Assembly: GCA_015065785.1 (NCBI GenBank)
Contig: SVPR01000021.1
Span: forward strand, 1 to 39,886
Reading direction: 5' to 3'
Origin: Oscillospiraceae bacterium
GTDB lineage: Bacteria; Bacillota; Clostridia; Oscillospirales; Acutalibacteraceae
DNA length: 39,886 nt
The position numbers were made by a program, and so were the translations under genes. The notes under the pieces were generated by a model, which saw only the letters and a program-made list of their open reading frames with translations, was not told the DNA's origin and searched no databases. Numbering within the stretch: the stretch's first letter is position 1; each line of letters starts with the position of its first letter. This document shows positions 25,884 through 34,500 of this stretch, piece by piece.

Positions 25884-25995
25884 GGTGGAAAATTGATTTA
25901 AAATGCACGGTAGTGCAAGGCAACGATGTTAATATATTGATTAACTTCAATTCGTGTCCGTACGCTTACGCGTATTCTGATATCAATTCTCCACC
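25884..25995 (-). ncRNA. structured element with 14-bp terminal stem and three inner hairpins
   Basis: GGTGGAAAATTGAT (25884-25897) pairs with ATCAATTCTCCACC (25982-25995) with one mismatch, which becomes a G-U pair if the minus strand is transcribed. Inside are hairpins GCAC/GTGC (25905-25916), GTTAAT/ATTAAC (25928-25945) and TACGC/GCGTA (25961-25974); the last has a GUAA (GNRA) loop on the minus strand. It lies downstream of the pdaA-like gene. It may be a structured RNA of its 3' UTR or a MITE; no known class is recognised. Confidence 0.45.
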
Positions 25996-26012
25996 ACTTT
26001 TACGCCGAAAGC

Positions 26013-26091
26013 ATATCGCACGGAGATATATCGCATTTTTAAATATATCGCAAATCCTAAAGGATTTATATCGCACTTTGCTTTGCAAAGT
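26013..26091. repeat. ATATCGCA repeat cluster with hairpins
   Basis: Four copies of ATATCGCA (26013, 26028, 26045, 26068) are separated by short variable inserts, two of them hairpins: AATCC-TAAA-GGATT (26053-26066) and ACTTTGC-TTT-GCAAAGT (26075-26091). It ends two bases from the pdaA stop. A single further copy lies at about 16087 before the small XRE gene. Nothing else is visible in 25801-25883. Confidence 0.6.
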
Positions 26092-26092
26092 A

Positions 26093-27094
26093 TTACGGAA
26101 GTTGCCTGAACTCGTACCCCTGCTCTCTCGCATAGTCAATTATATCACCCAAAGCATCGGCATTGTCTTGTGATACGGCATGTAGAAGAAGTACACAGCC
26201 TGGGTGCAATCTTGCGGTTACTGTTTCATAAGCGTAAGGCTTACCCTTTTGATTATTTGTGTCCCAATCGGCATAGGCACTTGACCAGAAAACTGAAGTG
26301 TATCCTGCATTATTTACTAAGTCAAGTGCACTTTCAGAGTATGCACCCTGTGGGAAACGGAAATACGGCGAAGAGTAGCCAAAATGCACTCTAAGATAAT
26401 TATCTACTGTCTCAATTTCCTTTGCCATTTGTGTTCTTGAAATAGTTGAAAAATTCGGGTGTGTGTCTGAGTGATTGCCAACAATATGACCCTCGTTTAT
26501 CATTCTTGCCGCTACCTCTGGTGCAGACTGTAAATAAGGTAATGTCACAAAAAATGCGGCAGGTACTCCCTTTTCTTTTAATACATCGAGAATCTGAGCA
26601 GTGCAACCATTTTCATAACCACAGTCAAATGTAAGATAAATAACCTTTTCGCCACTTGTATCTAAACAAAGAGCGTTGTATTTATCATATATTTTCTGAT
26701 AATTTACCGATATTTCGTGAGGCACGCCATTTTTTGAAACACCATAAGAATGACTTTCGCTTTTCTCGCTCAATTTTTTCAAATTATCGACATCGACTAT
26801 TGGTAATTTCACTTCTTCAAGCGGTTCAAGTCCTGTGTAGGTTTCTTTAGTACCTGTTCTTTTTCCGTAAACTGATTTTTTGCTTCTTGTAATTGTACCC
26901 ATACCTTCAGGTGAAGGCGCTTCGGTAGCTTCTGTTGCTTCAGTTGTTTCGCTCATTGTTGTAGTTTCTGTAAATTCGTTTGTAGTGCTTTCGTAATTTT
27001 CAGTTAACTCGCCTTTCACTTCAGAATTATTTCCACCACATGCGGAAAGTAATATAATGCAAAGAGTTAAAATAACCCCATATATTTTTTTCAT
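26093..27094 (-). CDS. pdaA: polysaccharide deacetylase lipoprotein, PdaA-like
   Basis: A 333-aa exported lipoprotein (signal peptide, lipobox LLSAC with C19), a Thr/Glu-rich spacer (about 30-60) and a NodB/CE4 catalytic domain. CE4 motifs are present: TFDCGYENG (D157), HSDTHPN (H208, H212), RFPQGAYSE (R246) and LLHAVS (H305). The Cys in place of the second Asp of TFDDG and the following GYENG match the PdaA branch (Asn there in Bacillus), which deacetylates muramic acid on the way to spore-cortex delta-lactam. The deacetylase role in peptidoglycan is likely; the spore-specific role is inferred from the family. A 15-bp hairpin lies just upstream (27116-27150). Confidence 0.82.
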   Translation of the reverse strand: MKKIYGVILTLCIILLSACGGNNSEVKGELTENYESTTNEFTETTTMSETTEATEATEAPSPEGMGTITRSKKSVYGKRTGTKETYTGLEPLEEVKLPIVDVDNLKKLSEKSESHSYGVSKNGVPHEISVNYQKIYDKYNALCLDTSGEKVIYLTFDCGYENGCTAQILDVLKEKGVPAAFFVTLPYLQSAPEVAARMINEGHIVGNHSDTHPNFSTISRTQMAKEIETVDNYLRVHFGYSSPYFRFPQGAYSESALDLVNNAGYTSVFWSSAYADWDTNNQKGKPYAYETVTARLHPGCVLLLHAVSQDNADALGDIIDYAREQGYEFRQLP

Positions 27095-27115
27095 AAAATC
27101 ATCCTTTCTACGAAT

Positions 27116-27150
27116 CTCAGGCTATTAAACAAAAAGTTTAATAGCCTGAG
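27116..27150. terminator. 15-bp perfect hairpin between small gene and pdaA
   Basis: CTCAGGCTATTAAAC-5 bases-GTTTAATAGCCTGAG. On the minus strand the loop is TTTTT and there is no T-run after the stem, so it may be a weak terminator, processing site or stabiliser between the 62-aa gene and the deacetylase gene. Confidence 0.6.
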
Positions 27151-27155
27151 AACCC

Positions 27156-27344
27156 TTACTTAAACATATACTGCATATTACCCATTATTCCATCAACTGT
27201 TTTTGCAGATTTTTTTGCAAATTTTTTCATAGCTTTTTTAGGATTGTTTTTCATTTTACCCATACCTGTTGCCATTGAAGCTATAGCACCTGCAGCCATA
27301 ACCGCACCACCAATTTTGAGCATATCCATATTCTTTTTGTTCAT
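27156..27344 (-). CDS. small basic membrane protein
   Basis: A 62-aa protein with a small-residue hydrophobic helix (MLKIGGAVMAAGAIASMATGM) followed by a strongly basic tail (MKNNPKKAMKKFAKKSAKT) and a short end NMQYMFK. It is likely a membrane-associated peptide of unknown role. The frame extends six codons upstream, but those codons contain the GGGGAG ribosome site, so the ATG at 27344 is the start. It lies upstream of the PdaA-like gene and could share its transcript through the hairpin. Confidence 0.7.
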   Translation of the reverse strand: MNKKNMDMLKIGGAVMAAGAIASMATGMGKMKNNPKKAMKKFAKKSAKTVDGIMGNMQYMFK

Positions 27345-27401
27345 TTTTTCACTCCCCTTCATAAATATTTTATCCGCTAAAAATATTTTTAAACTCTATC
27401 A

Positions 27402-27430
27402 TTGCATTAAATAAAAGGAAGTGCTATAAT
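27402..27430 (+). promoter_or_regulatory. promoter of the pyridoxamine kinase-trmL operon
   Basis: TTGCAT (27402-27407) and TATAAT (27425-27430), 17-base spacer, 44 bases before the start codon. Confidence 0.75.
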
Positions 27431-27474
27431 ATTAAACCAAGTTAAAATTTCACAAAAATTTTAGGAATGATTTT

Positions 27475-28323
27475 ATGGAAAAACAAAAAAGACTTGTTGC
27501 CATCAATGATATTTCAGGCTTTGGCAGATGCTCTTTAACTGTGGCTTCACCAATTATTTCTGCAAGTGGTATTGAGTGTGTTTGTATGCCGACAGCAGTT
27601 CTTTCCACTCATACAGGAGGATTTTCCGGTTACACTTACAGAGATTTAACAAGTGATATGCCCAAAATGACAGAGCATTGGAAAAGCATTGACTTGAAAT
27701 TTGATGCGATATACAGTGGTTTTTTAGGCTCAATAGAGCAAATTGACATTGTTAAGGATTTTATTAAAAAATTCAAAACAGATGAAAACATTTTAATTGC
27801 AGACCCTTGCATGGCAGACCTTGGCAAAATGTATGTGCTTTTCAATGATGAGTTTGCTAAAAAAATGACCTCACTTTGCTCTCTTGCTGATATTATTTTA
27901 CCTAATATAACCGAAGCGTGTTTTATGACTGATACTGAATATATTGAGGGCGTTCAGACCAAAAAATATATTGAACAGCTTTTAAACAAGCTCATTGATT
28001 CAGGTGCTAAAAATGTAATTTTAACCGGTGTTTCTTTTGAGGATAATAAAATAGGTGCGGCGTGTATGGGGCAAACACGAGTTGCACAGTATTATTTTAA
28101 CGAAAAAATCCCTGAAAATTACCACGGCACCGGTGATGTTTTTGCAAGTGCTTTTTGTGGCGGTCTTTTAAACGGATTTAATCTTTATGAATCAATGTGC
28201 ATTGCTGTAAGGTTTACCTGCGACTGCATTAAAAGGACTAAAGAAAGTGCTCCTGACACACATTACGGCGTTGATTTTGAACGCGGAATACCATATTTAT
28301 TAAAGGAATTAAAGAAAGTATGA
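27475..28323 (+). CDS. pdxY: pyridoxamine/pyridoxal kinase
   Basis: A 282-aa ribokinase-fold enzyme that phosphorylates pyridoxal/pyridoxamine in vitamin B6 salvage. The N-terminal AINDISGFGRCSLTVASP, the substrate loop PTAVLSTHTGG, the strand DAIYSGFLGS, the region ADIILPNITEACFMT and the catalytic/anion-hole motif NYHGTGDVFASAF are in family order and at the usual length. AGGAA precedes the ATG. The 3' end overlaps trmL by 4 bases (ATGA), so the two are co-translated. Confidence 0.88.
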   Translation: MEKQKRLVAINDISGFGRCSLTVASPIISASGIECVCMPTAVLSTHTGGFSGYTYRDLTSDMPKMTEHWKSIDLKFDAIYSGFLGSIEQIDIVKDFIKKFKTDENILIADPCMADLGKMYVLFNDEFAKKMTSLCSLADIILPNITEACFMTDTEYIEGVQTKKYIEQLLNKLIDSGAKNVILTGVSFEDNKIGAACMGQTRVAQYYFNEKIPENYHGTGDVFASAFCGGLLNGFNLYESMCIAVRFTCDCIKRTKESAPDTHYGVDFERGIPYLLKELKKV

Positions 28324-28820
28324 GCGAATTAAACATAGTGCTTGTTGAGCCTGAAATTCCACAGAACACAGGCAACATTGCAAGAACCTGTGCCGCTACC
28401 GGTGCAAGACTTCACATAGTAAGACCAATGGGCTTTACTATTGATGACAAAAAATTAAAAAGAGCAGGTCTTGATTATTGGTATCTCTTAGATATTACAT
28501 ATTATGATAATTTAGACGACTTTTTTAATAAAAATAAAGATGGCAATTTCTTCTTTTTCACAACAAAAGCAAGACAAACTCATTCTGATGTAACCTACAC
28601 AGATAAATCATTTTTATTTTTCGGTAAAGAAACAAAAGGACTCCCCGAAGAGCTTTTACTCAATCACCCTGACGAATGTGTAAGAATTCCTATGATTGAT
28701 GATGCGAGAAGTCTTAATCTTTCAAATTCAGTTGCTATTGGCGTTTACGAGGCTTTAAGGCAGCTCGGCTACCCGAAGCTTTCAAATAAAGGTGAGCTTC
28801 ATAACTATAAGTGGGAATAA
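28320..28820 (+). CDS. trmL: tRNA (cytidine/uridine-34 2'-O)-methyltransferase TrmL
   Basis: A 166-aa SPOUT (alpha/beta-knot) methyltransferase acting on the wobble base of tRNA-Leu isoacceptors with SAM. It shows the opening NIVLVEPEIPQNTGNIARTC, LKRAGLDYW, the SAM-site motif FFGKETKGLPEELL, and the knot motif RIPMIDDARSLNLSNSVAIG. Length is typical (about 155-165 aa). ATGA overlap with the kinase gene. Repeat island E starts immediately after its stop. Confidence 0.93.
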   Translation: MSELNIVLVEPEIPQNTGNIARTCAATGARLHIVRPMGFTIDDKKLKRAGLDYWYLLDITYYDNLDDFFNKNKDGNFFFFTTKARQTHSDVTYTDKSFLFFGKETKGLPEELLLNHPDECVRIPMIDDARSLNLSNSVAIGVYEALRQLGYPKLSNKGELHNYKWE

Positions 28821-29092
28821 CTCGCTATGTGAGAATGCAGAGTGCAGAATGCTGAGTGCTGAATTTCGGAAGTCCTGCGGACTTGATTATAATAAATTAT
28901 CAATAAAAACAACAAGTTCTATCATTTTAGGTTTACAAAAAAGCTTTAAATGATAGAACTTATCTTTTTGTTATTTAATTATAATAGCGTCGCAGACCCT
29001 TAACTCAGCATTCAGCACTCAGCACTATTTTGGCTCAGCATTCAGCACTTAGAAACCCCTGTTTCCTGTTTCCTGTTTCCTGCTTTCTTGCT
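28821..29092. repeat. repeat island E: inverted heptamer arrays around a MITE-like palindrome
   Basis: Left heptamers GAATGCA/GAGTGCT (about 28832-28864), triloop hairpin AAGTCC-TGC-GGACTT (28870-28884), palindromic element (about 28884-28985, arms GTTCTATCATTT/AAATGATAGAAC), triloop hairpin GTC-GCA-GAC (28989-28997), right heptamers TCAGCAT/TCAGCAC (about 29004-29051, inverted relative to the left array), then TGTTTCC heptamers (about 29059-29092) touching the spoIVB stop. It fills the whole gap between convergent trmL and spoIVB. Confidence 0.8.
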
Positions 29093-30270
29093 TACGACGC
29101 CTTTTCTAATTGATTCAAGCCGTCTGCCGTATCAAGCATTGTTTCTGCGAAAATACCATAGCCACCTGTTGGGTCATTTAAAAACACATGAGTAACTGCA
29201 CCTATAAGCTTACCTTCCTGAATAATCGGACTACCACTCATTCCCTGAATTATACCGCCTGTTTTTGCGATTAAATTCTCATCTACCACTTTAATAATCA
29301 AATTTTTGTTTTCGTTTGAAGCATAATCAATTCTTTCAATTTCTATATTAAACGCTTCTTGTTTTCCATCTTCTATTGTTGTTACAATCTGAGCCGCACC
29401 CATTTTAATTTCATTTTTTCTGCATAAAGGATAAAGTGTTTTTGTTGTATCTATTTTATTAAAAACGCCATAAATACCAATGCTTTCATTCAACATAATT
29501 TTACCCGTTGAGTTACTTTCCAGGACACCGCAAAGCTCACCTGCCGCACCAGATTTACCTTTATAACATCCGGTTATTTTAGCATCGGTTGTTTCACCGT
29601 TTGAAATTGGTAAAAGCTCGCCTGTGTCAATGTCGCAAACGGCGTGTCCCAAAGATGCAAATTCACCATCCTGAGTGTAAAAGGTTACTGTTCCTATACC
29701 TGCTGAGCTATCTCTGATCCACAGTCCTGCTTTATACTGTCCCGATACAGTAGAATAAACTGATGAAAAAATCACATTTTTAATTTCGCCATTTCTCAAA
29801 ATTTGCATTTTTAAAGCTTTACCATTACTTTCTTCAATTATTTTTGAAACCTCTGTATTACTTGTTACTTTAACACCATCTATTGATTTTATAATATCCC
29901 CTTTTAAAATTCCTGCCTTTTGTGCCGGATTTTCAAAAGCTCCCGAAGTTTCAACATTTTGCGTATCTATAACTATTACACCATCACAATAAAGCTTTAT
30001 GCCAATTGGAAATCCGCCTAAATAAACTAATTCTTCTGCATTATTTTCATTTTTTGAGGTAGAATTATTAGTAGTAGAGGTCGAATTTTCATTTTTGAAA
30101 TAGTTTTCAATTAAATTATAACTAAAATTTGTAATTTTTTCTTTAATACCGGTTTCAACAGTACTGCTTGTTACCGCTTGTGAAATTGAGCCACCGTTGA
30201 CTACTAAAACCAAAATAAGAAATGCAGAAAAAATAGAAAGAAAAGATTTAAAAACTCTTTTGCCCATCAT
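29092..30270 (-). CDS. spoIVB: SpoIVB-type serine peptidase (S55)
   Basis: A 392-aa protein with an N-terminal membrane anchor (about 8-28), a Ser/Asn/Thr-rich spacer, a PDZ domain (about 85-165, including GILKGDIIKSIDGVKV) and the S55 peptidase domain. Catalytic His is in SLGHAVCDIDTG (H209) and Ser in QGMSGSPIIQEGKLIGAVTH (S345). In sporulation SpoIVB is secreted from the forespore and cleaves SpoIVFA to activate pro-sigma-K processing. The ATG at 30270 has GGGGG before it; an in-frame GTG two codons earlier overlaps that site. No sigma-F/G promoter is clear in the upstream 80 bases. Confidence 0.9.
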   Translation of the reverse strand: MMGKRVFKSFLSIFSAFLILVLVVNGGSISQAVTSSTVETGIKEKITNFSYNLIENYFKNENSTSTTNNSTSKNENNAEELVYLGGFPIGIKLYCDGVIVIDTQNVETSGAFENPAQKAGILKGDIIKSIDGVKVTSNTEVSKIIEESNGKALKMQILRNGEIKNVIFSSVYSTVSGQYKAGLWIRDSSAGIGTVTFYTQDGEFASLGHAVCDIDTGELLPISNGETTDAKITGCYKGKSGAAGELCGVLESNSTGKIMLNESIGIYGVFNKIDTTKTLYPLCRKNEIKMGAAQIVTTIEDGKQEAFNIEIERIDYASNENKNLIIKVVDENLIAKTGGIIQGMSGSPIIQEGKLIGAVTHVFLNDPTGGYGIFAETMLDTADGLNQLEKAS

Positions 30271-30357
30271 CTTCACCCCCGAAAAAGTAATTTTTAATGT
30301 AGAAAAAATCTACTTTATTACTTTTCCTTTAAAAGTGACTTTTATGTGATGAAAAAA

Positions 30358-30401
30358 GTGCACCTCGCTATAAATTTTTGAAAATTTATAACGAGGTGCA
30401 C
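30358..30401 (-). terminator. second terminator downstream of pfkA
   Basis: GTGCACCTCG...CGAGGTGCAC stem of about 20 bp extended by TATAAATTTT/AAAATTTATA with one mismatch. On the minus strand it is followed by T6 (30357-30352). It insulates spoIVB from pfkA. Confidence 0.85.
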
Positions 30402-30406
30402 AAAAA

Positions 30407-30438
30407 AGAAAATCCCGGAAATATTTCCAGGATTTTCT
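30407..30438 (-). terminator. first terminator of pfkA
   Basis: AGAAAATCCcGGAAA / TTTCCaGGATTTTCT hairpin seven bases after the pfkA stop, with T6 following on the minus strand; tandem with the hairpin at 30358-30401. Confidence 0.85.
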
Positions 30439-30444
30439 GATATT

Positions 30445-31413
30445 TTATATTGAAATTTCGTTTGCGATTTTGTAAAGCTCAGGGTCAATTGTTTTTTTCA
30501 TATTGAGTGCTTCAATAATATCATAGTCAACAATCTCTGCGTGGTCAATAGCAACAACTCTGTTACCAATATCCTGTTTAAGAAGCTGAACTGCGTGGTA
30601 ACCCATTTTACTTGCAAGAACTCTGTCGCGAACTGATGGTGAACCTCCGCGTTGAACATGACCTAAGACTGTTGCACGGCTTTCAACGCCTGTTTTTTCT
30701 TCGATGTATTTTGCAAGTGAACTAACTTCAATGCCTTTAACACCTTCAGCAACAATTATTATGAAGTGGTGTTTACCTGTTGTCATTGTGCGTTTCATTC
30801 TTTCAATTATGTAAGAATCAATATCGTAATCAATTTCAGGAACAAGAATACAAGTTGCACCAACTGCAATACCTGCATTAAGTGCAAGGAAACCTGCGTT
30901 TCTACCCATAACTTCAATTACAGAGCAACGGTCGTGTGATTCTGTTGTATCACGAACACGGTCAACCATATCCATAATAGTATTAAGAGCTGTATCGTAA
31001 CCGATAGTGTGTGAGGTAGATGCAATATCGTTATCAATTGTACCAGGAATACCAATGCAAGGAACACCCTTGAGTGTTAATGCTCTTGCACCCATAAATG
31101 TACCGTCACCGCCGATTGTAACAATACCGTCAAGACCAAATTCTTTACAAACCTCTACCGCCTTATCCTGAACTTCAGACTGACTGAACTCAGGGCATCT
31201 TGCAGAATAGAGCATTGTACCGCCTCTGTGGATAATATCTGAAACAGAACGAAGATTCATTTCGTACATATCGCCCTCAATAAGACCTTTATAGCCACGA
31301 CGAATACCCATAACCTTCATACCTGATTCGCAACCTGTTCTGACAACTGCACGGATTGCAGCGTTCATACCTGGCGCGTCACCGCCGCTTGTTAATACAC
31401 CGATAGTTTTCAT
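30445..31413 (-). CDS. pfkA: 6-phosphofructokinase
   Basis: A 322-aa ATP-dependent phosphofructokinase, the committing step of glycolysis. ATP site TSGGDAPGMNAAIRAVVR, catalytic/substrate site IGIPGTIDNDI, GGDGTFMGA, EVMGRNAGFLA and the fructose-phosphate site LGHVQRGGSPS are all present in bacterial PfkA order and length. Eleven upstream codons are in frame, but the ATG at 31413 begins the family N-terminus MKTIGVLTSGG and is preceded by GGAGG. It has its own promoter and lies directly downstream of dnaE, a pairing also seen in other Firmicutes. Confidence 0.97.
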   Translation of the reverse strand: MKTIGVLTSGGDAPGMNAAIRAVVRTGCESGMKVMGIRRGYKGLIEGDMYEMNLRSVSDIIHRGGTMLYSARCPEFSQSEVQDKAVEVCKEFGLDGIVTIGGDGTFMGARALTLKGVPCIGIPGTIDNDIASTSHTIGYDTALNTIMDMVDRVRDTTESHDRCSVIEVMGRNAGFLALNAGIAVGATCILVPEIDYDIDSYIIERMKRTMTTGKHHFIIIVAEGVKGIEVSSLAKYIEEKTGVESRATVLGHVQRGGSPSVRDRVLASKMGYHAVQLLKQDIGNRVVAIDHAEIVDYDIIEALNMKKTIDPELYKIANEISI

Positions 31414-31452
31414 AATTCTAAGAACCTCCAAATTCTTAATAGACAATTAGGT

Positions 31453-31481
31453 AGTATATCATAAATTTTTCCAACTTACAA
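31453..31481 (-). promoter_or_regulatory. pfkA promoter
   Basis: Minus strand TTGTAA (31476-31481) and TATACT (31453-31458), 17-base spacer. Confidence 0.6.
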
Positions 31482-31504
31482 TAGAAAAATGTCAAATTAT
31501 AGCT

Positions 31505-34500
31505 TTAATTTTGTATAACAACATTATCGTTACCTAAAATCCTGACTAATTCGCTTTTTAGTGGCTCATTTATCCAGGTTAAATTGTCTTTTCCTAAAAA
31601 TTCATATTCTTTATTTTCTTCGTGATATAAATAAACAGGCATATCCCCCTGGAAAATTGAAACAAGATTTTTTATTGCATCTATTTTGCTTTCATTTTCT
31701 TTGGAAATTTTCAAGAATAAGCCACGCCTTTTCTTTTTACCTGTTTTAGTAGATTTTGTGCTGTTGGCAGGTGCTTTATTTAATAATTGTTTTTTATCTG
31801 CTATTTCAATAAAATCAGGAATGAGCTTTATCTGTTCATCTTTTGTTGAAATTCTACCCTTAACAAATATAACCTTACCAACTGCTAAAATATCTAAATA
31901 CTGTTCAAGTGTTTTAGGGAACACAATCATTTCAAGGCTACCATATAAATCCTCAAGCTCAACGAATGCCATAACAGCATCACTTTTTGTAACCTTTTTC
32001 TTCATATAAGAAATTATTCCTAAAAACTGAACAGGCTTTGAGTCAATTTCGCTTTCAAGCCCTGTTTCCAGCTTTTCATAAAGCTCACTTGTTTTTACAC
32101 AATTTATTGCTTCACTTATCTCTCTGTATTCCTCTAACGGATGACCTGAGAAATAAAGTCCCGAAACCTCTTTTTCAAAGCCTAACAGTTCGCTTTTTGT
32201 GAAATCCTCACATTTTTTAAGTTCCGGCTCAGAGGACGCTTCCCCCTCAATACCGACAGATGAGAATAAATCTAATTGCCCTCCCGAATACAAGTCGCTT
32301 TCTTTTGAAGCACAAGCCATTACTGTATCTATATTTATGAGCATTTCACGACGGTTAAGACCTAAACCGTCTAAAGCACCTGCTTTAATAAGACACTCTA
32401 ATGCACGACGGTTAAGCTCGGTGCTGTAAACTCTTTTACAGAAGTCCCAATAGCTTTTAAATATACCGTTTTCTGTTCTTTCTGCTTCAATTTTACGAAT
32501 TAAGCCTCTGCCGAGATTCTTAATTCCCAAAAGCGAAAAGATAACCTTGCCATCTTTAACAGTATAGCTTTCAGAGCTTTTATTTACATGTGGTGGCACT
32601 ACAGCTATATTAAGACGATTGCATTCATTTACATAAATATTGGTTTTACCCTCTTCACCTATTACGCTGGTTAAAATAGCCGCCATAAACTCTTTAGGAT
32701 ATTTAACCTTTAAATATGCCGTTCTGTATGCAACAAGACCGTATGCTGCGGTGTGACTCTTATTAAAGCCGTAAGAAGCGAATGATGTCATATCCTGAAA
32801 AATTTCATTTGCAGTTTCGGCGCTCAAGCCTCGTTTAACTGCTCCCTCTATAATGGTGTTTCCATTTTCATCGGCTAAACCATTTATAAAAATAGTGCGT
32901 TCATTTTCCATTACATCGTGCTTTTTCTTACTCATTGCACGGCGAACAATATCCGCCCTACCGTAAGAATAACCTGCAAGTGTTCTGAACACCTGCATAA
33001 CCTGTTCCTGATAAACCATACAACCGTTTGTTTCATCAAGAATATCTTTTAATAACGGTGATTTATATTGCACCAATTCAGGATTTTTTCTGTTTTTTAA
33101 GTAATCGTCTATAAAGAACATAGGGCCAGGACGATATAATGCAATTGCAGTTGCAATGTCAGAAAATCTTTCGGGCTGCATTTTTTCAATTAAATTTGTC
33201 ATACCCGCAGATTCACACTGGAACACACCTATTGTGTTACCTTGGCACATTTCTTTATAAACAAGTGGCTCGTCAAGTGGTATTTTTGATACATCAAACG
33301 ATGGCTCACTCTCTTTCACAAGCTTTTCGCAATCGCTTATAACTGTAAGTGTACGAAGCCCTAAAAAATCCATTTTTAAAAGACCTAATTGCTCAATTTC
33401 GGTCATTGTAAACTGGGTTACAGTCTGACTGCCATTTTTTGCGAGTGGCACATAAGCAGAAACATCTTCTCTTGTGATAACAACGCCAGCCGCGTGAGTT
33501 GAAGCATGGCGAGGCATACCTTCGATTTTTAAGGCAGTATCTAAAAGTGTTTTTATATCCTTATCACTTTCATACATCTTTTTAAGCTCTGCATTTTTCT
33601 TTAGGGCAGAGGCAATATCTGGGAAATCTCGTGAAATCTGTTTTGCAACAACATCACCTGTGCTGTAAGGAAGTCCTAATGCTCTTGCAACATCACGAAT
33701 GGCAGCTTTTGCCTGTAATGTACCAAAGGTTACAATTTGCGCAACCTTGTTTACACCATATTTTTTTATTACATAGTCAATAACCTCGCCACGACGCTCG
33801 TAGCAGAAGTCAATATCAATATCGGGCATACTTACTCTTTCAGGATTTAAAAATCGCTCAAAGAGAAGCTTGTTTTCTATTGGGTCAATACCCGTAATTC
33901 CTAATGCGTAGGCGGCAAGGCTACCTGCGGCAGAGCCACGACCAGGGCCTACAGGAATTCCGTTTTTAACTGCAAATGCAATAAAATCGGCAACAATTAA
34001 GAAATAGTCATCAAAGCCCATTTCGTGAATGACAGAAAGCTCATATAAAAGGCGTTCTTCATATTCTTCGGGAACTGTGCCAAAAATGTCTCCGAGTCCT
34101 TTAAGGCATTGATTTTTTAAATAAAATGCGTGGTCACTTTCGGGAACATCAAAAAGTGGCAATTTTGAAACACCGAATTCAAAATCAAAGTTGCATTGCT
34201 CTGCGATTTTTGCTGTATTGTCAATTGCTTCTTCACAAAAAGAAAATGCGTCACGCATTTCAGCTTCGCTTTTTAAATAAAACTCATCATTCGGGAAAGC
34301 CAGAGCATTGTCTTCATTTACCGTCTTATTAGTACCAATAGCAATTAAAACTCTTTGTATGTCGGCATCTTCTTTTTTTGTATAATGCACATCGTTAGTT
34401 GCAACAACCGGTATATTTAATTTACGGCTGATTTTAATAATTCCGTTTATAACCTCGCGCTCTTCAACCATATCGTGATTTTGCATTTCTAAATAATAGT

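Noticed and set aside
26170..26634. Plus-strand frames of 62-74 codons within the deacetylase gene
   Set aside because: Antisense shadows without ribosome sites; the CE4 motifs are clearly on the minus strand.
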